Assembly: GCA_024275095.1 (NCBI GenBank)
Contig: JAJRZV010000102.1
Location: 1-46,502, forward strand
Length of the DNA stretch: 46,502 nucleotides
Direction: 5' to 3'
Source of the DNA: a bacterium
GTDB lineage: Bacteria > JAJRZV01
Each line of letters begins with the position of its first letter. Positions within the stretch are counted from its first letter, which is position 1. The notes below the pieces were generated by a model, which worked only from the letters and a program-made list of their open reading frames with translations, was not told where the DNA came from and ran no database searches. A program made the translations under genes and the position numbers. Shown here in pieces: positions 16,915 to 24,989 of the stretch.

Positions 16915-17268
16915 TCAGGCCTGCGAACGAGCCAGCTCTACCACCTGTTTGAATCCCTCCGGGTCGTAAACAGCCATCTGGGCAAGAGTTTTTCTGTTAA
17001 GTTCAACGCCAGCTTTTTTAAGAGCGCCCATAAACTGGCTGTAGGTGAGGCCGTACTCCCTTACCGCCGCGTTAATCCGGATAATCCACAGCCTGCGAAA
17101 ATCGCGTTTTCGCAGCTTTCTACCAACATACGCGTATTGCATGGAGCGTTCCACCTGCTCTTTAGCCCGCCTGAAAACATTTTTCTTCTGGCCATAGTAG
17201 CCTTTCGCCATTTTTATGATTTTTTTATGTCTGCGTCGTGTCTTAAAACCACCTTTTGCTCTCGGCAT
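16915..17268 (-). CDS. rplT: Ribosomal protein L20
   Basis: The 117-residue protein has the basic L20 N terminus [39 protein letters not shown] and the conserved [39 protein letters not shown]. It is an early 23S rRNA assembly protein and, in several bacteria, an autogenous repressor of the infC-rpmI-rplT operon. The operon order is canonical. I did not identify an L20-binding leader. Confidence 0.97.
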   Translation of the reverse strand: MPRAKGGFKTRRRHKKIIKMAKGYYGQKKNVFRRAKEQVERSMQYAYVGRKLRKRDFRRLWIIRINAAVREYGLTYSQFMGALKKAGVELNRKTLAQMAVYDPEGFKQVVELARSQA

Positions 17269-17295
17269 GGTAATTTACCTCCAACAAATGTGTTT

Positions 17296-17496
17296 TTATC
17301 CCGAATACGGAAGAGCGGACCGAATTTTGGGGTCCCAGCTTCCGTTGACAGGTTTCCACTTACTCAAGCGTTTTTTGCGCTTCCTGCGCTTCTTTGTAAG
17401 AATGTGACTTTTACCCGATTGCATCCGCATAAACCTGCCACTGCCTGTTACTTTGATGCGTTTTTTCACTGCACGGCGTGTCTTGAGCTTGGGCAT
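17296..17496 (-). CDS. rpmI: Ribosomal protein L35
   Basis: The 66-residue basic protein starts MPKLKTRRAVKKRIKVTGSGRFMRMQSGKSHILTKKRRKRKKRLSK, the standard L35 pattern. I use the ATG at 17496. A TTG two codons earlier overlaps the infC stop but is less likely, because the ATG has GGGAGG at good spacing inside the end of infC. It belongs to the large ribosomal subunit. Confidence 0.95.
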   Translation of the reverse strand: MPKLKTRRAVKKRIKVTGSGRFMRMQSGKSHILTKKRRKRKKRLSKWKPVNGSWDPKIRSALPYSG

Positions 17497-17498
17497 GT

Positions 17499-18020
17499 TC
17501 AACCTCCCTTTTTGGTAGGCGAAAGAACAAAAGTAATCGTTCGCCCTTCAAATGAAGGTTCTTTCTCTACACGAGCAAGGTCTCGAACCTCCTCTATTAC
17601 TCTGTCAATCACCCTGTTTGCCATCTCTTTGTGTGCCAGTTCACGCCCCCTGAAGAATATGGTTACCTTTACCTTGTCGCCATCGGAGAGAAACTTTCTA
17701 ATATGTTTGATTTTAAATTGCAAGTCATGTTCATCAGTTTTGGGCCTGAATTTCATCTCCTTAACAAGAACTCTGTGCTGTCTTTTCTTAGCCTCCTTCA
17801 GCTTCTTTTTCATTTCGTACTTAAACTTCCCGTAGTCCATAATTTTACACACTGGTGGGTTGGCCATTGGTGCCACCTCCACCAGATCAAGACCGTAATC
17901 ATCAGCCATTTTAAGAGCCTCTGTTAGTGGCATGATACCCAGCTGTTTTCCCTCCGGATTCACAACCCTCACCTCTTTCGCCCTGATCTCCTCATTGATG
18001 CGATATTCTTTGAGTTCCAT
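17499..18020 (-). CDS. infC: Translation initiation factor IF-3
   Basis: The 173-residue protein has the IF-3 N domain (YRINEEIRAKEVRVVNPEGKQLGIMPLTEALKMADDYGLDLVEVAPMANPPVCKIMDYGKFKYE) and C domain (VKEMKFRPKTDEHDLQFKIKHIRKFLSDGDKVKVTIFFRGRE). It binds the 30S subunit, prevents 50S joining and proofreads initiation. Many bacteria start infC with a rare AUU codon that allows autoregulation. Here the apparent start is a plain ATG, three bases after the thrS stop. Confidence 0.96.
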   Translation of the reverse strand: MELKEYRINEEIRAKEVRVVNPEGKQLGIMPLTEALKMADDYGLDLVEVAPMANPPVCKIMDYGKFKYEMKKKLKEAKKRQHRVLVKEMKFRPKTDEHDLQFKIKHIRKFLSDGDKVKVTIFFRGRELAHKEMANRVIDRVIEEVRDLARVEKEPSFEGRTITFVLSPTKKGG

Positions 18021-18023
18021 TAT

Positions 18024-19979
18024 TTATTGCTCCTGTGGTGTGATAATCTCGGGAATTTTCGCTTCCTTCAGTACCTTTTCTTTAAATTCGGCATAACTCT
18101 GTGTCTCCACACCTTTACCTCCTTTTTTTCTTACTGCAACGGTTCCGCTTTCCACCTCGCGGGGACCAATTACAATGACATAAGGAATCTTCTGGGTCTC
18201 TGCTTCCCTGACTCTGTATGAAAGCGTCTCATTGCGTGCATCAAGATGGACACGCAGTCCTGCGGCTTTGAGGTCGTTTGTAATCTCCTGTGCTCTTGGT
18301 ACAACGTCATCTTTAAGCGGAATGGTTCGCACCTGTTCAGGCGCGAGCCATACAGGGAAATTTCCTGCGTAGTGTTCCACCAGTATTCCAAAAAAACGCT
18401 CCAGTGATCCGAACAGCGCCCTGTGAATCATGATGGGGCGTTTCATGGTATTGTCAGGAGCAGCATAGTGAAGGTCAAACCGCTCCGGCAGGTTAAAGTC
18501 CACCTGAATGGTAGTGGTCTGCCAGGCACGTCCTATTGCATCCTTTACCTTCACGTCTATCTTGGGCCCGTAAAATACTCCCTCACCAGGGTCAACTGAA
18601 TACTTGAACCCTGCGTTCTCGAGGGCAGCAGCGAGAATTTTTTCTGCGAGGTCCCAGCTTTCCGGAGAACCAACAAACTTTGAGGGGCGTGTCGAAAGAT
18701 ATACTTCGAATTCCTGAAATCCAAAAACATTCATAAACCCCTTCATAAGAAAGAGAATGTCCCGAATCTCCTTTTCCAGCTGGTCTTCGGTAAGAAACAC
18801 GTGGGCATCATCCTGGGTAAACCCCCTTACCCTGAGAAGTCCATGAAGTACGCCAGAACGTTCGAATCTGTAAACCGTGCCAAGCTCTGCAAATCTGAGC
18901 GGAAGGTCACGGTAAGATCGTACACGTGAACGATAAATAAGAATGTGAAATGGACAGTTCATAGGCTTGAGCTGATACGTTACTTCACCCATTTCCATGG
19001 GAGAAAACATGTTCTCACGGTAATAATCCAGATGGCCGCTGGTGGCCCAGAGGTCAATCCGTGCAATGTGAGGAGTATAGATAAGGTGATATCCTCTTTT
19101 AATGTGTTCTTCTTTCCACAAATCTTCGATAATTTTTCTGACCACAGAACCTCGTGGATGCCAGAATACAAGACCCGCACCTGCCTCGTCCTGAATGGAA
19201 AAAAGGTCCAGTTCTCTCCCGAGCACCCGATGGTCACGTCGTTTCGCCTCTTCCAGAAAATCCAGGTATTTTTTTAAGTCCTCATGTGTTGAAAAGGCCG
19301 TGCCGTAAATACGCTGTAGCATATCCCTCTTTTCATCACCGCGCCAGTAGGCACCTGAAGAAGAAAGAAGCTTGAAAGCCTTGATAAATCCTGTAGATGG
19401 AACATGTGGACCACGACACAGGTCCACAAAACCATTATGTTTGTAAATGGAAACCTCTGCATCTTCCAGTTCCCGGATAATTTCCACCTTGAACCGTTCT
19501 CCCCGCTCTTCAAAGAATCGTATGGCTTCCTCTTTTTTCATCGTCTGTCGTTCAAATGAATAGTCCGCCTTTACAATTTCATGCATTCGCTTCTCGATCT
19601 TTTCCAGATCTTCCGGTGAAAAAGGGCGGGCTACCAGAAAATCGTAATAGAAGCCCTCTTCTGTAGCGGGTCCGATACCCAACCGTGCATCAGGATAAAG
19701 CTCTTGAACGGCCTGAGCAAGCACATGAGAGGCGCTGTGGCGCATAATACGGAGTCCGTCAGGAGACGAAATCGTCACAAATTCCACTTCGCACGGACCG
19801 GTTATCAAATGAAACAAATCCACCAGCTCTTTTGAATCCACTCGTGCACCAACAATGGGTTCGTTTTCTTTCAGCTGGGCTACCACCATTTGAAGGAGTT
19901 CTCTCACCGTAACAGGACGTGAGAGAGCTATTTCCTGAGAGCTTTCTTTCAGTTTAACTGTGAAATGATGTGAATTCAT
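18024..19979 (-). CDS. thrS: Threonyl-tRNA synthetase
   Basis: The 651-residue enzyme has the full architecture: an N-terminal TGS domain, the editing domain beginning MRHSASHVLAQAVQELYPDARLGIGPATEEGFYYDF, the class II core with GSVVRKIIEDLWKEEH and KPMNCPFHILIYRSR (zinc Cys), and a C-terminal anticodon domain (PVWLAPEQVRTIPL, RVHLDARNETLSYRVREAETQKIPYVIVIG). It leads the thrS-infC-rpmI-rplT-pheST-ihfA-merR operon. tRNA-Val lies 131 bases upstream on the same strand. No T-box or tRNA-like leader of thrS was seen. Confidence 0.97.
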   Translation of the reverse strand: MNSHHFTVKLKESSQEIALSRPVTVRELLQMVVAQLKENEPIVGARVDSKELVDLFHLITGPCEVEFVTISSPDGLRIMRHSASHVLAQAVQELYPDARLGIGPATEEGFYYDFLVARPFSPEDLEKIEKRMHEIVKADYSFERQTMKKEEAIRFFEERGERFKVEIIRELEDAEVSIYKHNGFVDLCRGPHVPSTGFIKAFKLLSSSGAYWRGDEKRDMLQRIYGTAFSTHEDLKKYLDFLEEAKRRDHRVLGRELDLFSIQDEAGAGLVFWHPRGSVVRKIIEDLWKEEHIKRGYHLIYTPHIARIDLWATSGHLDYYRENMFSPMEMGEVTYQLKPMNCPFHILIYRSRVRSYRDLPLRFAELGTVYRFERSGVLHGLLRVRGFTQDDAHVFLTEDQLEKEIRDILFLMKGFMNVFGFQEFEVYLSTRPSKFVGSPESWDLAEKILAAALENAGFKYSVDPGEGVFYGPKIDVKVKDAIGRAWQTTTIQVDFNLPERFDLHYAAPDNTMKRPIMIHRALFGSLERFFGILVEHYAGNFPVWLAPEQVRTIPLKDDVVPRAQEITNDLKAAGLRVHLDARNETLSYRVREAETQKIPYVIVIGPREVESGTVAVRKKGGKGVETQSYAEFKEKVLKEAKIPEIITPQEQ

Positions 19980-20110
19980 TCAGGCAGACTTATCATTGAG
20001 AATTAAAATTGGTGGGTAAAAAATCGGAAATTTTTTGTGGTGTACCAGAACAGTGATTTTCGACGTGCGTTCTCACCCGCATACACCATAAACCCGTTTA
20101 AAAACGTACA

Positions 20111-20182
20111 TAGGCACGGGCGGGTTCGAACCGCCGACCTCTGCCGTGTGAGAGCAGCGCTCTCCCCCTGAGCTACGTGCCT
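20111..20182 (-). tRNA. tRNA-Val(CAC)
   Basis: The minus strand folds as acceptor AGGCACG/CGTGCCT, D stem GCTC/GAGC with a short 7-base loop, anticodon stem CTGCT/GGCAG (one G-T pair) with loop CTCACAC, T stem GGCGG/CCGCC with loop TTCGAAC, and A73. The anticodon at 20148-20150 is CAC, for valine. The CCA is not encoded (TGT follows), unlike the tRNA-Pro gene in this window, so CCA-adding enzyme is required. Confidence 0.93.
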
Positions 20183-20211
20183 ATATAAATTCATCTTCAT
20201 GGTGAAAATAT

Positions 20212-20240
20212 ATTATTGAATGCGCTCTTTCTTATGTCAA
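20212..20240 (-). promoter_or_regulatory. Promoter of tRNA-Val
   Basis: On the minus strand a consensus TTGACA (20235-20240) is separated by 17 bases from AATAAT (20212-20217, five of six). This is 30 bases before the tRNA 5' end. It is one of the strongest promoter matches in the window and could also serve thrS downstream. Confidence 0.72.
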
Positions 20241-20268
20241 GAAAGAGAAAATGCACTGAATTCAGTGC
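20241..20268 (-). terminator. Probable terminator of the divIVA-gcvT operon
   Basis: The perfect 16-bp palindrome GCACTGAATTCAGTGC (20253-20268) forms a 6-bp stem with an AATT loop. On the minus strand it is followed by ATTTTCTCTTTCTT. It lies about 65 bases after the gcvT stop and just before the tRNA-Val promoter, a sensible place to separate the two units. The T-run is interrupted. Confidence 0.45.
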
Positions 20269-20331
20269 CCACGTGAAATGCGAGCACATTTTACACACCA
20301 CTGTGATTCGTGGGCATTAATCACAACCCGC

Positions 20332-21405
20332 TTACACAAAAGGTATTGCAGTAACAGTTGCTTCAAAAGCCTTGCCGCGCACAATGATTTCGACAGTTGA
20401 GCCTTCCTCAACTTCAGCCGGTATAAATGCAAGGGCAATTCCTTTTTTCAGAACAGGAGAATATCCGCCGCTTGTTACAATTCCGTCTCCCCTGGGGGTC
20501 TTCACCGTGTAACCTTCACGCGGCACGCCCCTATCCTTCATTGCAAGTCCTCTGATCCGGTAGCTTGTCCCTTCGGCAAGATGCTGCATTATAATATCCT
20601 TTCCTACAAAGTTTTTGTTTGTATCCACGAACCTCTCCAAGGAGCACTCCACGGGGGAGCGTTCCTCCGTAAGCTCATGGCCGTAAAGAGGGAATCCCTT
20701 CTCCAATCGCAAAGTATCTCTCGCTCCCAATCCACAGGGTACCAGCTCCCATTTCTTTCCGGCATTCATCAATTCATTCCACAAATCCGTGGCAACAGAT
20801 GCATCCACAAAAATTTCAAAACCATCTTCTCCGGTATAACCGGTACGCGCGATCATAACGTCTGTTCCTTTATAGGAGACTCTTGTAAACCACCATCTTT
20901 TCACCTTGCCGACATTGTTATTCACAACAGATGAAACGATTTCCCATGCATTTGGCCCCTGCACAGAAATAATACATATCCGATCACGCAGAAACTCGAG
21001 TTTGTCACCGGGTCTCAGATGTTCACTGAAATAATCCTTTATCTTGTAAGCATTTGAGGCATTAACAACGCAGAAAAACGTATCCACTGACTCACGATAC
21101 ACAATAATATCATCCCTGACTCCACCACTTTCATTCATTACCAAAGTGTACCGCGCCCTGCCACATTCCACATCTACGTTGTTCGATGTAAGAAACTGAA
21201 GCATCGCAAGCACACCCGGGCCTTTCAATTTCATGGGAGCCATGTGGGAAACATCAAAAATTCCTGCGCTCTTCCTCACAGCAAGGTGTTCTTCGATTAC
21301 TGAAGAATACTGAACGGGCATTTCATACCCGGCAAAAGGTACAAACCTGGCACCCAATTCACAGTGCTTTTCGTAAAGAGGTGTTTTCAAAACTTCCTGA
21401 GACAT
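20332..21405 (-). CDS. gcvT: Aminomethyltransferase (glycine cleavage T protein)
   Basis: The 357-residue T protein transfers the aminomethyl carbon of glycine from lipoylated H protein to tetrahydrofolate, releasing ammonia and 5,10-methylene-THF. Hallmarks include HCELGARFVPFAGYEMPVQYSSVIEEHLAVRKSAGIFDVSHM, GGVRDDIIVYR, RTGYTGEDGFEIFV, GLGARDTLRLEKGFPLYGHEL and the C-terminal beta-barrel (GGYSPVLKKGIALAFIP). The gcvH and gcvP genes are not in this window. It overlaps the preceding unknown gene by 19 bases and shares an operon with folD, which uses the same C1 carrier. Confidence 0.94.
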   Translation of the reverse strand: MSQEVLKTPLYEKHCELGARFVPFAGYEMPVQYSSVIEEHLAVRKSAGIFDVSHMAPMKLKGPGVLAMLQFLTSNNVDVECGRARYTLVMNESGGVRDDIIVYRESVDTFFCVVNASNAYKIKDYFSEHLRPGDKLEFLRDRICIISVQGPNAWEIVSSVVNNNVGKVKRWWFTRVSYKGTDVMIARTGYTGEDGFEIFVDASVATDLWNELMNAGKKWELVPCGLGARDTLRLEKGFPLYGHELTEERSPVECSLERFVDTNKNFVGKDIIMQHLAEGTSYRIRGLAMKDRGVPREGYTVKTPRGDGIVTSGGYSPVLKKGIALAFIPAEVEEGSTVEIIVRGKAFEATVTAIPFV

Positions 21406-21977
21406 TGTAAATACCTCCTGGCCGCGTCCACCGCCTCACTGTAGCGTCCTTTAATAATCACACCGTGAAACCTTTTTATAATCTCAGGCAGTGTATCTAA
21501 ATCAAATAACCTTTTCGCTTCAATTTCAAGAAATACAGGTGAGACATGTGATGCGTGATGGGATTCACCGGTTGTAACAGTAAAATTCCAGGGATGTGCT
21601 TCAGCGACATTTATACTTCTTACACCTACAACCACATCTTTCTGCGAAAAGGCCAGCTCAGATAACCCCTGGGCCTCAGCATCGAGAAGAAAAACTCTTA
21701 CACCTGAATATAAAAGCGAATTAATAATGCGTTCTACACGCTCTTCGCTTCCAAGCTCAAGGATTACAGGCACTCCCTCCCATGCAAGAAGAATTGCACA
21801 TATTTCAGGAAGCAGCGCATTCCTTCCACCATCAGCGACAAGCACCGGGCCGTAATGCCTTGCCCATTCCGTTGCGCGCATAATCCACTGATAGAATTCC
21901 GCTTGAAGCGGGGTTACGAGACGCCAGATACACACTCCTTTTTTGTAAATGAAATCCGTAAAAAAGTGGTGCCTCAC
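21387..21977 (-). CDS. Uncharacterised protein between folD and gcvT
   Basis: The 196-residue soluble protein has no signal peptide and no membrane segment. I do not recognise a family. Visible features are a possible Rossmann-like alternation (GPVLVADGGRNALLPEICAILLAWEGVPVILELGSEERVERIINSLLYSGVRVFLLDAE), a conserved-looking H-H-A-S-H stretch (GESHHASHVSPVFLEIEAKRLFDLDTLPEII) and a C-terminal KGRYSEAVDAARRYL helix. The start overlaps the folD stop by four bases (ATGA), and the end overlaps gcvT by 19 bases. It is thus translationally coupled on both sides to one-carbon genes. A role in folate or C1 metabolism, or in sensing it, is inferred from position only. Confidence 0.75.
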   Translation of the reverse strand: MRHHFFTDFIYKKGVCIWRLVTPLQAEFYQWIMRATEWARHYGPVLVADGGRNALLPEICAILLAWEGVPVILELGSEERVERIINSLLYSGVRVFLLDAEAQGLSELAFSQKDVVVGVRSINVAEAHPWNFTVTTGESHHASHVSPVFLEIEAKRLFDLDTLPEIIKRFHGVIIKGRYSEAVDAARRYLQCLRKF

Positions 21978-22828
21978 GCCCGGGTCTGAATATACGCCGC
22001 CTGAAGGGTATTCTTCAACAACATGGCTACCGTCATGGGACCAACACCACCTGGCACGGGAGTAATGTATGAGGCTTTCTCTTTCACTTCCTCAAACTCA
22101 ACATCCCCTGTGAGTTTCCCGTCTTCCCTTCTGTTCATGCCCACATCTATCACACATGCACCTGGTTTAACCCAATCACCCCTGACAAGTCCCGCTCTGC
22201 CTGCAGCAGCAATAACAATATCTGCCTCGGCAGCAATTTCACTTATATTGGGAGTTTTGGAATGGCACACCGTTACAGTGGCGTCGTGCTTGATAAGCAA
22301 CAGAGCCATGGGACGCCCAACAATAATACTTCTGCCAATCACGACAGCTCTTTTGCCGCGCACCCCGACCTTATATTCCTCAAACATCCGCATAATCCCA
22401 AGCGGAGTACACGGCACAAAACGCGGTGTTCCTATTGAAAGCAATCCTATGTTTTCCGGATGAAAGCCATCAACATCTTTAAGCGGATTTATCATGTTAA
22501 TGAACTTGTGAGAATCCAGATGTTCCGGCAAAGGAAGCTGGAGCAAAATGCCGTGTACATTTTCGTCATTGTTGAGTTCTTGTATCAGTGACTCCAGTTC
22601 TTCCGACGAAATCGAAGACGACAAACGATGAATTGTGGACTGGATTCCGACCTCTTCGCACGAGCGTTTTTTATTTCTCACGTAGAGCTGAGAGGCAGGG
22701 TCATCACCCACAAGAATTACATTTAGTGCAGGTGCATACCCATGGCGCTGCGTAAATTCTTCCACTTCACGCTTTACCTCTGCCCTCACGCGAGAAGCTA
22801 AACTTTTCCCGTCTATGATTGTAGCCAT
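21974..22828 (-). CDS. folD: Methylenetetrahydrofolate dehydrogenase/cyclohydrolase
   Basis: The bifunctional FolD of about 284 residues converts 5,10-methylene-THF to 10-formyl-THF in two steps, using NAD(P)+. Signatures are VGDDPASQLYVRNKKRSCEEVGI (catalytic Lys in YVRNKK), GILLQLPLPEH, INPLKDVDGFHPENIG, PCTPLGIMRMFEEY, the nucleotide loop VVIGRSIIVGRPMALLLIKHDATVTVCHSKT and PVPGGVGPMTVAMLLKNT. The ATG at 22828 is chosen; a GTG directly before it is possible. Together with gcvT it links glycine breakdown to formyl-THF supply. Confidence 0.96.
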   Translation of the reverse strand: MATIIDGKSLASRVRAEVKREVEEFTQRHGYAPALNVILVGDDPASQLYVRNKKRSCEEVGIQSTIHRLSSSISSEELESLIQELNNDENVHGILLQLPLPEHLDSHKFINMINPLKDVDGFHPENIGLLSIGTPRFVPCTPLGIMRMFEEYKVGVRGKRAVVIGRSIIVGRPMALLLIKHDATVTVCHSKTPNISEIAAEADIVIAAAGRAGLVRGDWVKPGACVIDVGMNRREDGKLTGDVEFEEVKEKASYITPVPGGVGPMTVAMLLKNTLQAAYIQTRA

Positions 22829-22864
22829 CACTCAGCGTGTATATGGACGAATTCGGGCCACTGA

Positions 22865-23047
22865 TTATCCGTTCTTTCTCTTTCTACCGCGACGTTTTTT
22901 CCTTTCCACCGGACCGAAGATGCGGTTCACCATGATTTCCGGATCAATCATCTCACCACAGTTGAGGCAGTGCCAGCCTGCGAAGATGTCCGTCATCTCC
23001 TGGTACCGCTCCCACATCATCTTTCCACCACACTTTGGGCACTTCAT
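22865..23047 (-). CDS. Small zinc-ribbon protein
   Basis: This 60-residue protein has two CxxC knuckles, CPKCGG near the N terminus and CLNCGE in the middle. It ends in a very basic tail (ERKKRRGRKRKNG) that could contact nucleic acid. It lies between fmdB and folD on the same strand, 47 bases after the fmdB-like gene, and is preceded by a GGGGGGATC ribosome site. The function is unknown. The paired CxxC and the operon position make chance unlikely. Confidence 0.75.
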   Translation of the reverse strand: MKCPKCGGKMMWERYQEMTDIFAGWHCLNCGEMIDPEIMVNRIFGPVERKKRRGRKRKNG

Positions 23048-23094
23048 TTCAGATCCCCCCTGTTCTTAATAATGTATCACTCAATACGCTTAAC

Positions 23095-23367
23095 TCATTT
23101 TTTTGTTTCACCGGCCGCTCCCTTGGTAGACTTTTCTGCTGAATTTTGCACACTTTTTGAGCCCTCACCACCAGATTTTTCACTTTTAGAAGAATAACCA
23201 TCTGCATACCATCCTCCGCCTTTAAGCACAAAATGAGTCATAGAAATGAGTTTTTTAATGGACCTGCTCCCACACCGGGGGCATGTGTGTAAAGGTTCTT
23301 CTGTAATTCTCTGTTCCACCTCCATTACCTGGTTACATCCACTGCAGTAATATTCGTACACCGGCAT
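23095..23367 (-). CDS. FmdB-family zinc-ribbon protein
   Basis: The start at 23367 (MPVYEYYCSGCNQVMEVEQRITEEPLHTCPRCGSRSIKKLISMTHFVLKGGGWYADGY) gives the canonical FmdB putative regulatory domain: two CxxC pairs and the FxLKGGGWYxDGY end motif. The last 30 residues are a low-complexity Ser/Lys/Gly tail typical of the family. A longer frame upstream adds 21 unconserved residues. FmdB was named from a methylotroph formamidase operon, but its role is unresolved. It follows the DUF167 gene in the operon. Confidence 0.85.
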   Translation of the reverse strand: MPVYEYYCSGCNQVMEVEQRITEEPLHTCPRCGSRSIKKLISMTHFVLKGGGWYADGYSSKSEKSGGEGSKSVQNSAEKSTKGAAGETKK

Positions 23368-23432
23368 GATTTCACCCCCTTCTGTGAGGATGTCCGCCCA
23401 AATATTAGTCACCTCAACCATCTTCGGCAACC

Positions 23433-23681
23433 CTAACCTTTCTTAATCCTAATCTTTTTCACTTTAGCAGTAACACCGGAAATAATCTCCACGCACGAGA
23501 GGGACACATCAAAATATTCAGCTAATATACCTCTCACCTCCCGATTTGCTTTTCCTTTTTCCGGTGGTGAACTAACCTTAACAATGTAATCCTTATCTCC
23601 CATCTTCTTTACCTCTCTTTTTCTGGCCCTGGGAATAACTTTAACGTTTATAATAAACGAGTCCTTTTCGTCCTCTTTCAG
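23433..23681 (-). CDS. DUF167 (YggU-family) protein with an apparent CTG start
   Basis: Read on the minus strand, the frame encodes about 82 residues matching DUF167/YggU: an N-terminal strand IINVKVIPRARKREV, then YIVKVSSPPEKGKANREVRGILAEYF, then VEIISGVTAKVKKIRI. The invariant PPxxGKAN motif makes the assignment firm. The frame has no ATG, GTG or TTG before mid-protein. The divIVA stop overlaps a CTG at 23679-23681 (cTGA) with GGGGAGGA just upstream, so CTG, or possibly the ATC before it, is the likely start. The next ATG would remove half of the fold. DUF167 genes often neighbour divIVA or yggT in bacteria. The cellular role is not established. Confidence 0.82.
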   Translation of the reverse strand: MKEDEKDSFIINVKVIPRARKREVKKMGDKDYIVKVSSPPEKGKANREVRGILAEYFDVSLSCVEIISGVTAKVKKIRIKKG

Positions 23682-24184
23682 GATTCCTCCCCTTTTCGGC
23701 TGATGAATTCAATTCTTTCCTCTATATTTGTACCCTCTGGTTCCTCATCAACTTCGAGTAGTTTCAGATGCGTCGTGAGAATGGATTTCAATTCCTGTAC
23801 AAGCTTTATCTTCTGCCTTCGCAGTTCCTTGATTTCATCGAAAATTTCAATAGACCGAAGCTGAGCCGTGTTCACAATCTCCTGAGCCTTCATCTTCGCC
23901 TCAGCGAGAATGATCTCGGCCTCCTTTCTGGCATTCTGTTCAATTTCCTCCCGCACTTTCTGGACTGTAATCATGGTGTCCTTCAATATTTCTTCTTTCT
24001 CCTTCAATGATGCGAGTTCTGCGCTTACCCTCTGGAGTTCTTCTTTCAGCTGGTGGTTCTCTCTAATTGCAGCTTCATATTCGTTACGCACGAGTTCGAG
24101 AAATGCATCAACCTCACCAGGGTCATAACCCCAGAATCTTTTCCTGAACACATGATGTAAAATATCGAGCGGTGTCAACTTCAT
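23678..24184 (-). CDS. DivIVA-domain cell-division/polarity protein
   Basis: The 168-residue protein begins with a DivIVA lipid-binding domain (MKLTPLDILHHVFRKRFWGYDPGEVDAFLELVRNEYEAAIRENHQLKEEL). It continues as a long coiled coil (LQRVSAELASLKEKEEILKDTMITVQKVREEIEQNARKEAEIILAEAKMKAQEIV). DivIVA proteins recognise negative membrane curvature and recruit partners at poles and septa. It is the first gene of the apparent operon divIVA-DUF167-fmdB-zinc ribbon-folD-unknown-gcvT. The short Gram-negative version seen here is typical of Deltaproteobacteria. Confidence 0.9.
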   Translation of the reverse strand: MKLTPLDILHHVFRKRFWGYDPGEVDAFLELVRNEYEAAIRENHQLKEELQRVSAELASLKEKEEILKDTMITVQKVREEIEQNARKEAEIILAEAKMKAQEIVNTAQLRSIEIFDEIKELRRQKIKLVQELKSILTTHLKLLEVDEEPEGTNIEERIEFISRKGEES

Positions 24185-24279
24185 AACATATAAAATTTAA
24201 TAAAAATGAAAATTCATGTCAAGAAGAAAAAGAATTCAAGAAATAACAACCTGCTAAACTCAGAAGTTTATCTGTTTTT

Positions 24280-24855
24280 TTAGAATCCCATATTAAATTT
24301 AATTCCTCCCAGAAGGTTAAAAAATGTCATATCCGCCTCTCCGCGCCATGTATGAACTACCATTTCACCAGTAAGAGCCACTGTACGGGTCAGCCAGTAG
24401 TCAACACCACCTGAAAAAATCCAGTCGAAGCTCAGGCCTGTACCTGTTGCACACTGTGTAATTCCCCACCCAACGTCAACACATACCCTCTGTATCCCCA
24501 GAGCGAGGCCAAAACCTGTCCTCAAAAACATGCTCAGGTTTCTTATGTTCTTGGGTACCACTGCATATTTGACATTAAGAATGTCAATGTTTAAAGCCCA
24601 TATCCCTCCCTCGTACCATCCAGACGAAAAGTTGAAACCCAGGGCGAGATTTTTCAGGATGAAATATTCCGGGTATACATTAGAAAACATAAATCCTGCT
24701 GGCATGAGAAATCCAGGACCTACAGAAAAGCCAATCTGTAACTCCCGATTGAGCCTGGGCGCATTATCAGCATGGGCAAACGGGGTGGCAACTGTCCCGC
24801 CAAGTAATGCTGCTGCAATCCCAATCGTTATTCCCATTTTTTTCAAATCCACCAT
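24280..24855 (-). CDS. Outer-membrane beta-barrel protein
   Basis: The 191-residue protein has a signal peptide (MGITIGIAAALLGGTVATPFAHA, cleavage probably after AHA). It then shows alternating amphipathic strands rich in Gly and aromatics (LQIGFSVGPGFLMPAG, LALGFNFSSGWYEGGIWAL, LRTGFGLALGI, FNLLGGIKFNMGF). It ends in Phe, the usual C-terminal signature for BAM-dependent insertion. This fits a small 8-stranded OmpA/OmpW-like barrel. No ligand can be named. A GAAGGGAGG ribosome site precedes the ATG. Confidence 0.75.
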   Translation of the reverse strand: MVDLKKMGITIGIAAALLGGTVATPFAHADNAPRLNRELQIGFSVGPGFLMPAGFMFSNVYPEYFILKNLALGFNFSSGWYEGGIWALNIDILNVKYAVVPKNIRNLSMFLRTGFGLALGIQRVCVDVGWGITQCATGTGLSFDWIFSGGVDYWLTRTVALTGEMVVHTWRGEADMTFFNLLGGIKFNMGF

Positions 24856-24989
24856 TACAACCTCCCTTCGATTAATTGTGATAATTCATTCTATGTTAAC
24901 AAAGTTGTACTTTCATTAAAAATCAGGAGTCCAGCCGGGTTATGGTGTAATTGTAAACGGTCTCCCTCTTAAATTTTTATGAAAATTTC

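Noticed and set aside
16753-17835. 360-codon plus-strand open frame
   Set aside because: It runs antisense across pheS, rplT, rpmI and infC, all of which are unmistakable; no homology-like features.
19980-20110. Possible T-box or thrS-operator leader
   Set aside because: No T-box sequence, tRNA-Thr-like stems or long antiterminator were seen; the interval lies between tRNA-Val and thrS and looks unstructured.
20003-20200. 65-codon minus-strand frame
   Set aside because: It is a translation of the tRNA-Val gene and its flanks.
24259-24284. TAAACT-CAGA-AGTTTA hairpin followed by T-rich DNA on the plus strand
   Set aside because: No plus-strand gene ends upstream of it. In the minus direction there is no T-run, so it does not terminate the beta-barrel gene.
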